Below are positions 18,522 through 26,726 of a DNA stretch of 64,000 nt, in pieces (position 1 is the stretch's first letter; every line of letters starts with the position of its first letter). A model generated the notes under the pieces. The model did no database searches. It was not told where the DNA came from and saw nothing but the letters and a program-made list of their open reading frames with translations. Source of the DNA: Tannerella forsythia (lineage in GTDB: Bacteria > Bacteroidota > Bacteroidia > Bacteroidales > Tannerellaceae); the NCBI RefSeq assembly GCF_001006485.1, contig NZ_JUET01000058.1, positions 310,001 to 374,000 on the forward strand, read 5' to 3'. A program made the position numbers and the translations under genes.

Positions 18522-19265
18522 ATGAATCGTATCGGCCGGTATATTCCCAATACATTAACATGCTGCAATCTGATATTCGGATGCATGGCATGTATCGCGG
18601 CGCTTGAAGGATACAGTCTTCATGCAATGATGTACATCTTTGTCGCCGTTGCGTTCGATTTTGCCGATGGGATGGCTGCTCGTTTGCTGAAAGCCTATTC
18701 ACCTATCGGAAAAGATTTGGATTCGTTGGCCGATATGGTCAGCTTTGGAGTGGCTCCGGGGTTGATGCTTTTTCGATTCATTCATGAACGGATCGCCGAC
18801 CCATCGATCACCCTCCCTCCATATCTTCTCTACCTGTTTTACATCGCCGCGCTGGCCATTCCTGTCTGCTCTGCCCTTCGTCTGGCAAAGTTCAACAACG
18901 ATACCCGGCAAACGACGACCTTCATCGGCTTGCCCGTACCGGCACATGCCATCTTCTGGTCATCGTTGATCTGCACGCTCACGTCCGATTGCGACTCAAC
19001 AGGGTTCGCTATGGCCGTCGATCTGTCACCGACGATTCTCTTGACGGTCACGGCCGTCACGGCGATCGTTACCTCTCTGCTTCTCGTGTCTGAGATACCA
19101 ATGTTTTCGCTGAAAGTCAAATCGCTGGCATGGAAAGGAAACGAGCGGCGCTATTTGTTGATTCTTGCAGCGGTCGCTCTTACGATATGGCTCGGCATCC
19201 CCGGTATTGCCATGACGATTCTGCTGTATATCTTGTTGTCTTTTGCGGGGATTCGTTCGAAATAA
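18522..19265 (+). CDS. pssA: CDP-diacylglycerol--serine O-phosphatidyltransferase
   Basis: This 247-residue membrane enzyme joins CDP-diacylglycerol and serine to give phosphatidylserine, the substrate of the preceding psd product. The CDP-alcohol phosphatidyltransferase signature D-G-x2-A-R-x8-G-x3-D-x3-D is complete: it starts at DGMAAR near residue 50 and ends at GKDLDSLAD. Several hydrophobic membrane segments surround it. The 4-base spacing from psd indicates an operon. Confidence 0.95.
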   Translation: MNRIGRYIPNTLTCCNLIFGCMACIAALEGYSLHAMMYIFVAVAFDFADGMAARLLKAYSPIGKDLDSLADMVSFGVAPGLMLFRFIHERIADPSITLPPYLLYLFYIAALAIPVCSALRLAKFNNDTRQTTTFIGLPVPAHAIFWSSLICTLTSDCDSTGFAMAVDLSPTILLTVTAVTAIVTSLLLVSEIPMFSLKVKSLAWKGNERRYLLILAAVALTIWLGIPGIAMTILLYILLSFAGIRSK

Positions 19266-19351
19266 GGCCGATGGGTATAGCCGCAAGATACCGCTTTGTT
19301 CGGAAAGGATATTTTTTGCTTCCCCCCCCCACCGTTTGATCGGCTAATCGT

Positions 19352-19359
19352 TATTTTTG
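19352..19359 (+). promoter_or_regulatory. -7 box of the AraC-family gene
   Basis: TATTTTTG matches TAnnTTTG and ends 21 bases before the ATG at 19381. A run of ten C residues lies about 20 bases upstream of it. Confidence 0.5.
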
Positions 19360-19380
19360 CATTCGGATTCTTTTTTAACG

Positions 19381-20262
19381 ATGAAAGCAAACAGTCTGAG
19401 TATACGTCATTTTGTCAATGACCCCGAAGCGATGGAACGGGAGTTGTTGCTGAAGTTTTTCCGGTTTGAAGGAAATCGGGCGAATGTATTACAGCTTGAA
19501 CATATCCCTGCTGTCTTAACGGCCGGTTGTGTGGTTCTTTGTCTTAAAGGCGGGTTAAGTCTGAAACTGAATGAGCAGGTGTATTCCATTAAGTCGAATG
19601 ATTTGTGCGTTATTTTTCCCAACACAATGGTACAGACCCTTACACGAAGTGAAGACATGGATTGTATCGTACTGGCCAGCGATCTTGAATTTATTCGCAA
19701 TTTCCCGGTGACACATGCCTCCATGCTTTACCTGATGATCTCTAAAATGCCTTGTGTTGCTCTTTCGGATCGGGAAAAGAAAATCATGCTGGCGCATTTT
19801 GATTATATCCGTATGAACTACGAACGCAAAGATTTCCCTTACCGGATTGATGTTACGCGGCAGTTATTGCTTGTGCTTTGTCATGAGATTGCGGCGATTT
19901 ATCAAAACGGAGAGCAAGCTGCGATTCCTTCGGATACGTATCAGGAGAAGTTGTTCCGAAGGTTTATTCGTCTGGTCACTGAACATTACGAGCAGGAGAG
20001 ACGTGTCGATTTTTATGCGGAAAAACTTTGTATTACATCCAAATATCTGTCGCAGGTCATCAAGAAACTCTCACAGAAAACGGCTGCACAATGGATCGAT
20101 GATTTTGTCGTTCGACGAGCCAAGCTGATGCTGTTGTCTTCGCCGTTAACCGTTCAGCAGGTTTCCGACCGGCTGAACTTTCCGAACCCTTCGTTCTTTA
20201 CGCAATATTTCAGGCGGAAGACCGGCAAGACGCCGAAAGAGTTTCGCTTGACCGTACAGTAA
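19381..20262 (+). CDS. AraC-family transcriptional regulator
   Basis: This 293-residue protein has an N-terminal cupin-like sensing half (GCVVLCLKGGLSLKLNEQVY near residues 50-69) and a C-terminal AraC double helix-turn-helix. The latter runs from about 190 to 290, with FYAEKLCITSKYLSQVIKK and VQQVSDRLNFPNPSFFTQYFRRKTGKTPKEFR, which matches the family signature closely. The start at 19381 was preferred over an ATG at 19357 because the latter would lie within the -7 box. Neighbours (pssA upstream, hflX downstream) give no clue to the regulon, and the ligand is unknown. Confidence 0.9.
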   Translation: MKANSLSIRHFVNDPEAMERELLLKFFRFEGNRANVLQLEHIPAVLTAGCVVLCLKGGLSLKLNEQVYSIKSNDLCVIFPNTMVQTLTRSEDMDCIVLASDLEFIRNFPVTHASMLYLMISKMPCVALSDREKKIMLAHFDYIRMNYERKDFPYRIDVTRQLLLVLCHEIAAIYQNGEQAAIPSDTYQEKLFRRFIRLVTEHYEQERRVDFYAEKLCITSKYLSQVIKKLSQKTAAQWIDDFVVRRAKLMLLSSPLTVQQVSDRLNFPNPSFFTQYFRRKTGKTPKEFRLTVQ

Positions 20263-20289
20263 AAGAACATACGGATAGCGGAAATTGAT

Positions 20290-20297
20290 TATCTTTG
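20290..20297 (+). promoter_or_regulatory. -7 box of hflX
   Basis: TATCTTTG matches TAnnTTTG and ends 7 bases before the hflX ATG, implying a very short leader. No consensus -33 box is found at 19-21 bases. Confidence 0.55.
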
Positions 20298-20304
20298 CAT
20301 ACGT

Positions 20305-21540
20305 ATGAAGGAATTTATCATCACACGGGAACAAACGGAAAAGGCTGTATTGGTAGGGTTGGTTACTCCCGATCAGGATGAACGTCGAGTAAAGGAATAT
20401 CTTGATGAGCTTGATTTTTTGGCCGATACGGCCGGTGTTCGTCCCGTCAAACGGTTTATACAGAAGTTGGACATGCCGCATTCCGTGACCTTTGTCGGTT
20501 CGGGCAAGTTGCAACAGATCAAAGAGTACGTCATTGAGCATGAAATCGGGATTGTTGTTTTTGACGATGAACTGTCGGCCAAGCAACTTCGAAACATCGA
20601 AAAAGCATTGCAGGTGCGTATCCTCGACCGTACAAATCTGATCCTCGATATCTTTGCCAAACGGGCACAAACGGCTCATGCCAAGACCCAAGTCGAACTG
20701 GCGCAATACCGGTATATGTTGCCGCGTCTGACGCGCTTGTGGACACACCTCGAACGGCAGCGCGGAGGCGTCGGTATGCGTGGACCGGGAGAAACGCAGT
20801 TAGAGACGGACAAGCGGATCATTCTGGATAAAATATCAAGGTTGAAACGTGAACTGGCAGAGATCGACAAACAGAAATCGTCGCAACGCAAGAACCGTGG
20901 CAAGATGGTGCGAGCGGCCCTCGTCGGCTACACGAATGTCGGCAAGTCGACCTTGATGAACCTGTTGAGTAAAAGTGAGGTGTTTGCCGAGAATAAACTC
21001 TTTGCCACACTTGATACGACTGTACGCAAGGTGATCATTGAGAATCTTCCGTTTTTATTGTCCGATACGGTTGGATTCATCCGCAAGTTGCCGGTCGAAC
21101 TCGTCGAATCGTTCAAATCGACCCTCGATGAAGTGCGCGAGGCCGATTTGCTCCTGCACATGGTCGATGTTTCGCATCCGATGTTCGAAGAGCAGATCGA
21201 AGTGGTCGACAGAACACTTGCCGAGATCGGCTGCGAATCGAAGCCGGTGATCATGATCTTCAATAAGGTCGATGCCTTTTCGTTCGTTCCGAAAGAGGAG
21301 GACGACTTGACGCCGCGCCAACGTGAGAACCTCTCCCTTAGCGAGCTGAAAGAGACATGGATGAATAAACGGTCGGGCAATACCGTCTTTATCTCAGCCA
21401 GAGGTCGCACAAATATCGATGCTCTGAAGGCGGTCCTTTACGAGCGTGTCAAGGCGATTCACATCACGCGTTTCCCGTATAACGATTTTCTTTTCCAGCA
21501 TTACGAAACGGACGAGGAAGAGATGCATTCAGAAGCGTGA
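20305..21540 (+). CDS. hflX: Ribosome-associated GTPase HflX
   Basis: HflX is a GTPase that binds the large ribosomal subunit and splits stalled ribosomes. The 411-residue protein has the HflX N-terminal domain (TFVGSGKLQQIKE, then IVVFDDELSAKQLRN) and the signature GPGETQLETDKR near residue 158. The G domain follows: GYTNVGKSTLMNLL (G1, near 210), DTVGFIRKLP (G3, near 254) and NKVDAF (G4, near 322). Its stop is one base from the stop of the convergent minus-strand frame, so the two transcripts meet with no visible terminator. Confidence 0.96.
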   Translation: MKEFIITREQTEKAVLVGLVTPDQDERRVKEYLDELDFLADTAGVRPVKRFIQKLDMPHSVTFVGSGKLQQIKEYVIEHEIGIVVFDDELSAKQLRNIEKALQVRILDRTNLILDIFAKRAQTAHAKTQVELAQYRYMLPRLTRLWTHLERQRGGVGMRGPGETQLETDKRIILDKISRLKRELAEIDKQKSSQRKNRGKMVRAALVGYTNVGKSTLMNLLSKSEVFAENKLFATLDTTVRKVIIENLPFLLSDTVGFIRKLPVELVESFKSTLDEVREADLLLHMVDVSHPMFEEQIEVVDRTLAEIGCESKPVIMIFNKVDAFSFVPKEEDDLTPRQRENLSLSELKETWMNKRSGNTVFISARGRTNIDALKAVLYERVKAIHITRFPYNDFLFQHYETDEEEMHSEA

Positions 21541-21541
21541 G

Positions 21542-21715
21542 CTAGGGCACCACCGCCTCCACATTCTCCTTGATCTTTTCGACTCTCTCATCGGCCTCGA
21601 ACGTCGATTCGTTGGTGAGCATCTTGCACACCTCTTCGAGGCCTGCGAGGAGGCCCAAGTCATAGCCGCCATCTTTCATGAGGTTCGGGATCTCGTCTGT
21701 AGCGAACGCTGCCAT
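21542..21715 (-). pseudogene. Possible frameshifted C-terminus of the upstream lipoprotein
   Basis: In the frame one base off from the lipoprotein gene, 57 codons run from ATG 21715 to the TAG at 21542. They read MAAFATDEIPNLMKDGGYD, then a well-formed helical, acidic stretch ending VEKIKENVEAVVP. The codon use looks native. The annotated frame by contrast ends in an unlikely arginine-rich tail (RYRRDPEPHERWRL). Removing one base near 21716-21722 would join the two parts into one protein of about 510 residues, whose stop would abut the hflX stop. A separate small gene is the alternative. Confidence 0.45.
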
Positions 21716-23045
21716 CTTCGGGTGCGCCGAAGGTAAGAGGACCGGAGAGTACGGTCAGCTCATAGCCGGATTCGCCGGGGCGTTCCTTAAGGCGGAACGA
21801 GCCGGTGATGGATACGTTTTTCGTCACCGGATCTTCTTCGACGGAGGGGTATTGGGTATGTGTCAGCATCTCGTATTGGTATTCGTACGTTTCGTTTTCG
21901 TAGTCCATCTTCAGCGGCCGGATACGTCCGAAGTAATCTTCGTTGCGTTCGCTTTCGTGCCAGCCGTTGCAATATTCGATTTTCCAGTCCGGCCAGATCG
22001 TCAGCACATGCTCTTCGGTGCTGCCGTCGCCGGACGGATTGAAATGATAGAGGGAGGGGAAGGAGCGGGCACATTCTTGTATTTCGTGCTCTTTACCATC
22101 TTTGTCGACAGCGAAGACGGTGATGTATCCGCCAATGGTGTCGCCTTCAAATACATCGAAGACAGGCTTCTGAACGAACGACACGATATCGGTCATCTCC
22201 GGCAGTCGTCCGCTGCTGAGCAGGTGTCCGGGTTCGATGTCGCTCCATCCCATGACGCTGTGGTAGTTGAGCAGTTCCACACCGCCGTCGTCCATGAGCA
22301 TGCAGAGGAAGGGATTGGTCTCCTGTCCGATGTCGCCCGTAAAGAGTCCGATGCACTTACCGTTGATGCCTTCTATGGCATAGATGCCGTCGTTGCGTGA
22401 TCCTGCGGCTTGTTTCACGGAAACCATGACACGTCCGTTTCGGATAAAAGCCGAGAGGTTGTCATCCGGTCGGTTCGTCTCTTGTGGTAGTTGGGAGGCA
22501 GGTACGGGCAGCGTAATGTCGATAACCGTTCCTTCACCTTCGGGCATGGCGGAAGGACAGGCCAGCGTCCCGTCCGTTGTACTGATCTGCGGATGATAGG
22601 TCAAGCCTTTCCCTTCGCTGTCGATAAGAAGGAGCTCGGTGTTGACCCTTCCTTCCGCACTGCTGCATTTGATGAAGAAGGGCTTTCCGTCTTCGCTTTT
22701 GTAAAGGATTTGGCCGTAGTCGTCGCTATCGGGGTCCGTCATCAATGCTTCCGGATAGTCGTTCACCGTGACGGAAGCTTTCGGGTCGCGCGGGATGACG
22801 AGGTATATTTCATCGCCCTTGTTCTCGACGAGCTGTACGTCTTGCAGTCCGTACTGTTCCGTATACATTTTGTAGGTCGACGAGGCGAGGAAGTCGGAGG
22901 CATAGGTGAAGTAGCCGACGAAGGCTACTGCTGCCACGTCTTGTTTGCCCCATTGAATCTTCGCGTCGGTCGGCGTTGGATTGGTTTTGCTTCCGCAACC
23001 TGCGAGCAGTGCGGCCGTCAGTAAGAGGATGATGGGATGTTGCAT
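21660..23045 (-). CDS. Lipoprotein of unknown function, possibly frameshifted at the 3' end
   Basis: The 461-residue product starts MQHPIILLLTAALLAGC, a lipoprotein signal with lipobox LLAGC, so it is expected to be lipid-anchored in the envelope. The rest is acidic and rich in beta-type sequence and I recognise no known domain. An in-frame ATG 30 bases upstream (MKTDKLKKNT) would overlap the preceding gene by 14 bases; the later start was chosen because an A-rich stretch precedes it and the signal is then of normal length. It follows the YARHG gene closely and is likely cotranscribed. Its last 19 residues look out of frame. Confidence 0.75.
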   Translation of the reverse strand: MQHPIILLLTAALLAGCGSKTNPTPTDAKIQWGKQDVAAVAFVGYFTYASDFLASSTYKMYTEQYGLQDVQLVENKGDEIYLVIPRDPKASVTVNDYPEALMTDPDSDDYGQILYKSEDGKPFFIKCSSAEGRVNTELLLIDSEGKGLTYHPQISTTDGTLACPSAMPEGEGTVIDITLPVPASQLPQETNRPDDNLSAFIRNGRVMVSVKQAAGSRNDGIYAIEGINGKCIGLFTGDIGQETNPFLCMLMDDGGVELLNYHSVMGWSDIEPGHLLSSGRLPEMTDIVSFVQKPVFDVFEGDTIGGYITVFAVDKDGKEHEIQECARSFPSLYHFNPSGDGSTEEHVLTIWPDWKIEYCNGWHESERNEDYFGRIRPLKMDYENETYEYQYEMLTHTQYPSVEEDPVTKNVSITGSFRLKERPGESGYELTVLSGPLTFGAPEDGSVRYRRDPEPHERWRL

Positions 23046-23061
23046 TGTATTCTTTTTTAAC

Positions 23062-24192
23062 TTATCTGTTTTCATCGTGTCTTTTTTCTATCTGTCGAAT
23101 CATTTCGATGTTGATACGTTCAATCTCGCTCAATTGCTTGCTGACGTCGTCGCTCGTGGGGGCATACCATGCTTTGGCTTCGAAATGTTTTTGCAGATCG
23201 GCCGAGCGGAAGCGCATGCCGTGTCGGGCATAGATTTCGTTACGCATCAGGCGCAGTTCCTTACGGGTGAAGTGCTCGATCTGTCCGCATGTCATCGGCT
23301 GCAGGGCCGTGAAGGGGAAATCGCCTGAAATGTTTCCGGCCTCGAACAGATAGCGGATTCGCTGAGGGGTGGCATAGGTGTTGCCGTCTGTCCAGAGATC
23401 TTCACTGCTGTAATAGGTACATTTCCGGATCAGGAGACCGTCATCAGACTTTTCGATGCGGAACGAGCGACCGTCGTCGAGGATGATGATATTTACGGGT
23501 GTTTCGTATTCGTTGCCAAACGTATAAGACTGGGATTTTCCGTCTTCGGCAAAGCCTTTTACTTCTTTCCGGTCGGGGAAGAACGTAAAGGTACGGCCGT
23601 CTTCTGTCCGGTATTCGCCGGCAAAACAGTACGTCACGATGTCCGTTTCGATTGTTTCGCGCAGGTCGTTTGTCGGATGAAGCACCTCGGTCGGTATGTC
23701 TTTTGCGTTGTAAACCGTCATGAACACTCCGGTCTCCCCGAACTGCCGGACTTCGACCCTGTCGCCTGCCGAACCGTTAATGGCGATGTAGCCATCGCCC
23801 TCAGGAGTATCTTCGTCGATTACGAAAAAGCCTCCGCGCAGGCGGTAATGATCGTCTTCTGGCGTTAATCCGAAGCTCGAGCCGCCTTCGTGCAGCGATC
23901 CGCCGCTGAAGTTGATGTAACCGTCTGCGGGCATTGCGATGAAGAAGTCGAAGCCGTTGGTCCACTGTTTGCCTTCAAACTCGCGGAATCGCTGCTTCAC
24001 GGCCGGGTATTGGGAGGACGTTCGATAAGTCCAAGTTCTATCCGAAGGCGCCTCTTCGGATAGGAAAACGACGGTCTTTTCCGTCGGCAGGCAGGCTGGA
24101 GGAAAGTCGGGCGATGTCGGCGGCGATGTAGCGTCGGCTTGCAGGCCGGCAACCGTCAGCAGGATCGGTGTGATAAGACTTCGTTTTATCAT
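23062..24192 (-). CDS. Secreted YARHG-domain protein
   Basis: The 376-residue product has a signal peptide (MIKRSLITPILLTVAGLQADA). Its C-terminal YARHG domain shows LRLMRNEIYARHGMRF near residue 315, followed by LQKHFEAKAWYAP. The middle is beta-rich and unassigned (VDQ-like turns with many D and G). YARHG domains are extracellular and of unknown function (family knowledge). A lipoprotein gene follows after 16 bases. Upstream, two tiny lipoprotein genes run in the same direction, so the four may form one envelope operon. Confidence 0.85.
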   Translation of the reverse strand: MIKRSLITPILLTVAGLQADATSPPTSPDFPPACLPTEKTVVFLSEEAPSDRTWTYRTSSQYPAVKQRFREFEGKQWTNGFDFFIAMPADGYINFSGGSLHEGGSSFGLTPEDDHYRLRGGFFVIDEDTPEGDGYIAINGSAGDRVEVRQFGETGVFMTVYNAKDIPTEVLHPTNDLRETIETDIVTYCFAGEYRTEDGRTFTFFPDRKEVKGFAEDGKSQSYTFGNEYETPVNIIILDDGRSFRIEKSDDGLLIRKCTYYSSEDLWTDGNTYATPQRIRYLFEAGNISGDFPFTALQPMTCGQIEHFTRKELRLMRNEIYARHGMRFRSADLQKHFEAKAWYAPTSDDVSKQLSEIERINIEMIRQIEKRHDENR

Positions 24193-24242
24193 TGTTTCTT
24201 TGTTTGAATTTGTTATTAAACAGTTTATCCTTAATCGTTTTT

Positions 24243-24272
24243 GAGATTCCTCACTGCGTTCGGAATGACAAG
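24243..24272. repeat. Dispersed repeat, ATTCC-GGAAT type
   Basis: This is one copy of the short element with core ATTCCTCACTGCGTTCGGAAT followed by GACAA; its ends ATTCC and GGAAT are complementary. Other copies lie near 24974-25010, 25282-25320, 32650-32686, 33128-33163 and 33625-33655. It sits between the tiny lipoprotein gene and the YARHG gene. Confidence 0.7.
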
Positions 24273-24317
24273 GAACGGGGGCAGGTCAAACGTGCAGGTT
24301 CGAACCCACCCCCGTTC
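24273..24317. other. Nested hairpin with inner palindrome
   Basis: Nine-base arms GAACGGGGG (24273-24281) and CCCCCGTTC (24309-24317) enclose a perfect 10-base palindrome GGTTCGAACC (24297-24306). It may act as a terminator or processing site between the tiny lipoprotein genes and the YARHG gene, or be another repeat. There is no T-run on either side. Confidence 0.5.
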
Positions 24318-24333
24318 GCGCTTCACTTGTTAG

Positions 24334-24429
24334 TTAGTCGGCTGCCTCGCCGCCTTTCTTTCCACTGCATGCAGCACTCAAGGTCAAGGCACCGGTCATG
24401 ATGATCATCATAAAAAGGCTTCTGTTCAT
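24334..24429 (-). CDS. Tiny lipoprotein (31 residues)
   Basis: The frame reads MNRSLFMMIIMTGALTLSA, then ACSGKKGGEAAD. It is a compact lipoprotein signal with lipobox SAAC and a mature peptide of only 11 residues rich in G, K and acidic residues. It would be a lipid-anchored micro-peptide. A similar 41-residue gene lies 67 bases upstream on the same strand. Both share the plan basic start, MM-containing hydrophobic core, C, then KK-G-E. No family is known to me. Confidence 0.6.
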   Translation of the reverse strand: MNRSLFMMIIMTGALTLSAACSGKKGGEAAD

Positions 24430-24496
24430 AATGAATTGAATTTAAACGTTTATCATTGCGTTTAGCCTGTTTATTCTATGGCTCTGACGGAGTTCA

Positions 24497-24622
24497 TCAC
24501 CGCGTCGGGATACCGTGCATTCCGGCAGGTGTTTCGCCTTTACCCTCTTTCTTGTTGCAGCTTGCGCTACCGATCGTCAGGATCAGTGCCAGTGCGGTCA
24601 TCATAAAAATGGTTACTTTCAT
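24497..24622 (-). CDS. Tiny lipoprotein (41 residues)
   Basis: Starting at ATG 24622 the product is MKVTIFMMTALALILTIGSA, then SCNKKEGKGETPAGMHGIPTR. It has a signal peptide with lipobox GSASC and a 20-residue mature part. In design it resembles the 31-residue product just downstream. A longer in-frame start at 24718 is rejected: it would place 32 unlike residues before the signal. No promoter with the usual -7 box was found in the AT-rich 90 bases upstream. Confidence 0.65.
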   Translation of the reverse strand: MKVTIFMMTALALILTIGSASCNKKEGKGETPAGMHGIPTR

Positions 24623-25580
24623 CTTGTTACTTGTTTTTAATATAATACTTATATGAATAAAATATGAATGATATGATTCAGTCGGTGCCGAAGAGACGGC
24701 GCTCGCGTTCTCTATCATTCAGAGCACTCTTTTCTGTCACTTTTGGCTTGACCCAAAAGTAACCAAAAAGTCAAGGCTTCGTGCTCTTCACACGCCTTCG
24801 CGAGGCTTGCAGGTCGGAAAATCAGGTAACTCGCTTCGCTTCGGACAGCCTGATTTTCTTTCGCCCTGCTCGCTGCTCCGTCGGCTCACCGCCCGAGGCC
24901 CATGGACAAAATTAATTGTCAATTAACCATTAATTTGTCATTCAGAGCGAAGCGAAGAATCTTTTCCCTTTTCGAGGCGAGATTCCTCACGGTGTTCGGA
25001 ATGACAAAGGGTGACGTTCGGATTCCGTGTACCCGGCATAACCATTGACCATTGACAATTAACAACTGAATTACGTCAGGCTTTCAGCCCTCCGCCGAGG
25101 GGGTTGCCTGTTTTCCCAACGCTTCGCTTCGCTGCACATTGGGCTGAATTAACGTGCCCTTTCAGGGCTTTTACAGCGGTCAGCAAACACCTCAACAGAT
25201 CAACAACTCAACACCTAAACACCTCAACGCCCCGAAGGGGTTAGCTCGACCGAGGCCCATGGGACGAACGCCGAGGGCGTTCGAGGCGAGATTCCTTACT
25301 TCGTTCGGAATGACAAAGGGGGGCGCACTCCCTCGCATGGTATATGCGTGCTTCGAGTTAAGGCTACATCTGTCGTTCAATACACTTTTCACTTTCTTTC
25401 AAAGCGCTTCTTTTGTTATTCAGAGCGTCAGCGATAATTCCGCCGATCCAATCGAATCAAAATATACTTGCTTTTTAAAAACCCCCTCTCCCTTGGTTTC
25501 CGCGCTACTACGGGGAAGTCTGTGCGGGAGAGGAGGAAAATGAAAAAGAGACAATGTTGTTTCAATATGAGTTATTCCGT
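24623..25580. other. Intergenic region filled with dispersed repeats
   Basis: No credible gene is seen in these 958 bases. They hold one copy of the ~185-bp hairpin element (24716-24903) and two ATTCC-GGAAT elements (24974-25010, 25282-25320). There is also a CATTCAGAGCGAAGCGAAGAAT-type element (24939-24965), a GGCTTTCAGCCCTCC-type element from about 25077, and arms CCTCTCCC/GGGAGAGG at 25485-25492 and 25526-25533. Short open frames here are translations of repeats. Confidence 0.75.
24716..24903. repeat. Hairpin-bearing dispersed repeat, copy 1
   Basis: This ~185-bp element starts CATTCAGAG and ends GCCCGAGGCCC. It contains two inverted repeats, CACTTTTGG/CCAAAAGT near the start and GAAAATCAGG/CCTGATTTTC in the middle. 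Three further copies lie at 32441-32625, 32920-33103 and 33302-33485. This copy is the most diverged, for example CACTTTTGG where the others have TTACTTTTGG. Confidence 0.85.
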
Positions 25581-26669
25581 TTAATCGAGTCCTTTGAACT
25601 CATGATCGAACGAAATAGGTTTCACCTGCGAATGCATACCGGCGCTGTTATTGACGATAAAGAATTTGCCTTTTTCTCCCGGTTCTCCCGGTTTTTTGGT
25701 CTTGAGTACATACAATCCGTCGGAAGTGCCATTCTGACCGCTGGAACCGTTATCCCGTCCCTTGGTCTTTATTCTCAGGAACAGAAATTTGCTCTGGAAG
25801 ATTTCCGAAGGCTGATATGCCTTTGCCGGATCTACGATGACTTCGACCGTATAGGGTTTGGTCGGATTGTATCCGTTGCCCGGCTCGGCGCCTTTGAGGT
25901 ATGCAGCTATCTGGTAAGGACGGTTGTAGTTGATATCGCCCCCGAAGAGTTCTTTGAGTCGGCTGACAACAGCGTTCACATTCGACAATGTATTGTTGAG
26001 TTTAATACATTCGAGGCCGATGCTTCGGTCGCGGCGGTACATTTCCATGGCCATCACTTGCAGAGCTACCGCGCCGTGCGGCTCGCCACCGATCTTTTCA
26101 CGCACGGCCTTGAATTCATCGACCGTGGCGGGGAATCGGTTGAACTCGACCGTTCCGCTCTGCCCTTTGGTGTAGTTGGTATGGTCGATCTTACCGGTAA
26201 TCTTCACATCGAGGGCGACTAACGGTTTTTCCTCTTTTTTGACTGTGACGGCACAGGTAGCTGAAGCGCCTCCGGCTTTGGCCGTGATGGTGGCCGTACC
26301 GGCAGCAACACCGGTGACTTCGCCCGAGGTCGATACTTTGGCTACGCCTTCGTTACTGCTGCTCCAGCTGACGATCTTAACGGATGCGTTGGCCGGCTCT
26401 ACCGTGGCCGTAAGCGTTTCGTGCCCGTTGATTTGCAGTTCGAGCGTCGTCTTGTCAAGTTTGACGGCTGTGACGGCAACGGTGCCTCCGCCGCTTCCGC
26501 CGCTTCCGCCACTACCTCCGCTTCCGCCACTACCTCCGCTGCCTCCCGAACCGCTGCCACCTCCGGGAGTGGGGGTCGGGGTAGGTTCATCTTTGTCGCA
26601 CGCCGTGCAGCATAACACACTTACAATAGCCAGTACCGCTATTCTTGTCATCCAAAAAATCTTTTTCAT
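25581..26669 (-). CDS. Big2 (Ig-like) domain lipoprotein
   Basis: The 362-residue product has a lipoprotein signal (VSVLCCTAC near residues 17-25). A PTPTPTP stretch and a long Gly-Ser linker of about 30 residues follow. One bacterial Ig-like Big2 domain comes next at about 65-145 (VKLDKTTLELQINGHETLTA, then SNEGVAKVSTSGEVTGVAAG, the typical signature). The C-terminal 210 residues (VEFNRFPATVDEFKAVREK, then FIVNNSAGMHSQ) resemble a domain seen in Bacteroidetes surface lipoproteins, without a function I can name. The Gly-Ser linker is encoded by a short tandem repeat. It is probably surface-exposed. LemA lies 57 bases upstream. Confidence 0.85.
   Translation of the reverse strand: MKKIFWMTRIAVLAIVSVLCCTACDKDEPTPTPTPGGGSGSGGSGGSGGSGGSGGSGGSGGGTVAVTAVKLDKTTLELQINGHETLTATVEPANASVKIVSWSSSNEGVAKVSTSGEVTGVAAGTATITAKAGGASATCAVTVKKEEKPLVALDVKITGKIDHTNYTKGQSGTVEFNRFPATVDEFKAVREKIGGEPHGAVALQVMAMEMYRRDRSIGLECIKLNNTLSNVNAVVSRLKELFGGDINYNRPYQIAAYLKGAEPGNGYNPTKPYTVEVIVDPAKAYQPSEIFQSKFLFLRIKTKGRDNGSSGQNGTSDGLYVLKTKKPGEPGEKGKFFIVNNSAGMHSQVKPISFDHEFKGLD
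26484..26570. repeat. Short tandem repeat encoding a Gly-Ser linker
   Basis: Units of 9 bases built from CCGCCACTACCTCCGCTTC-like text repeat here within the Big2 lipoprotein gene, giving GSGGSGG on the minus strand. Because the units are multiples of three, gain or loss of a unit would change linker length without breaking the frame. Confidence 0.7.
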
Positions 26670-26726
26670 GTCCTTTTAATTTAATAAATTGTTATACATA
26701 TTGATTAGTAATGTTCTTTGCCTTGT

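Noticed and set aside
24285-24330. tRNA T-arm-like text (GGTTCGAACC)
   Set aside because: No acceptor, D or anticodon arms can be built around it; it is the inner palindrome of a hairpin.
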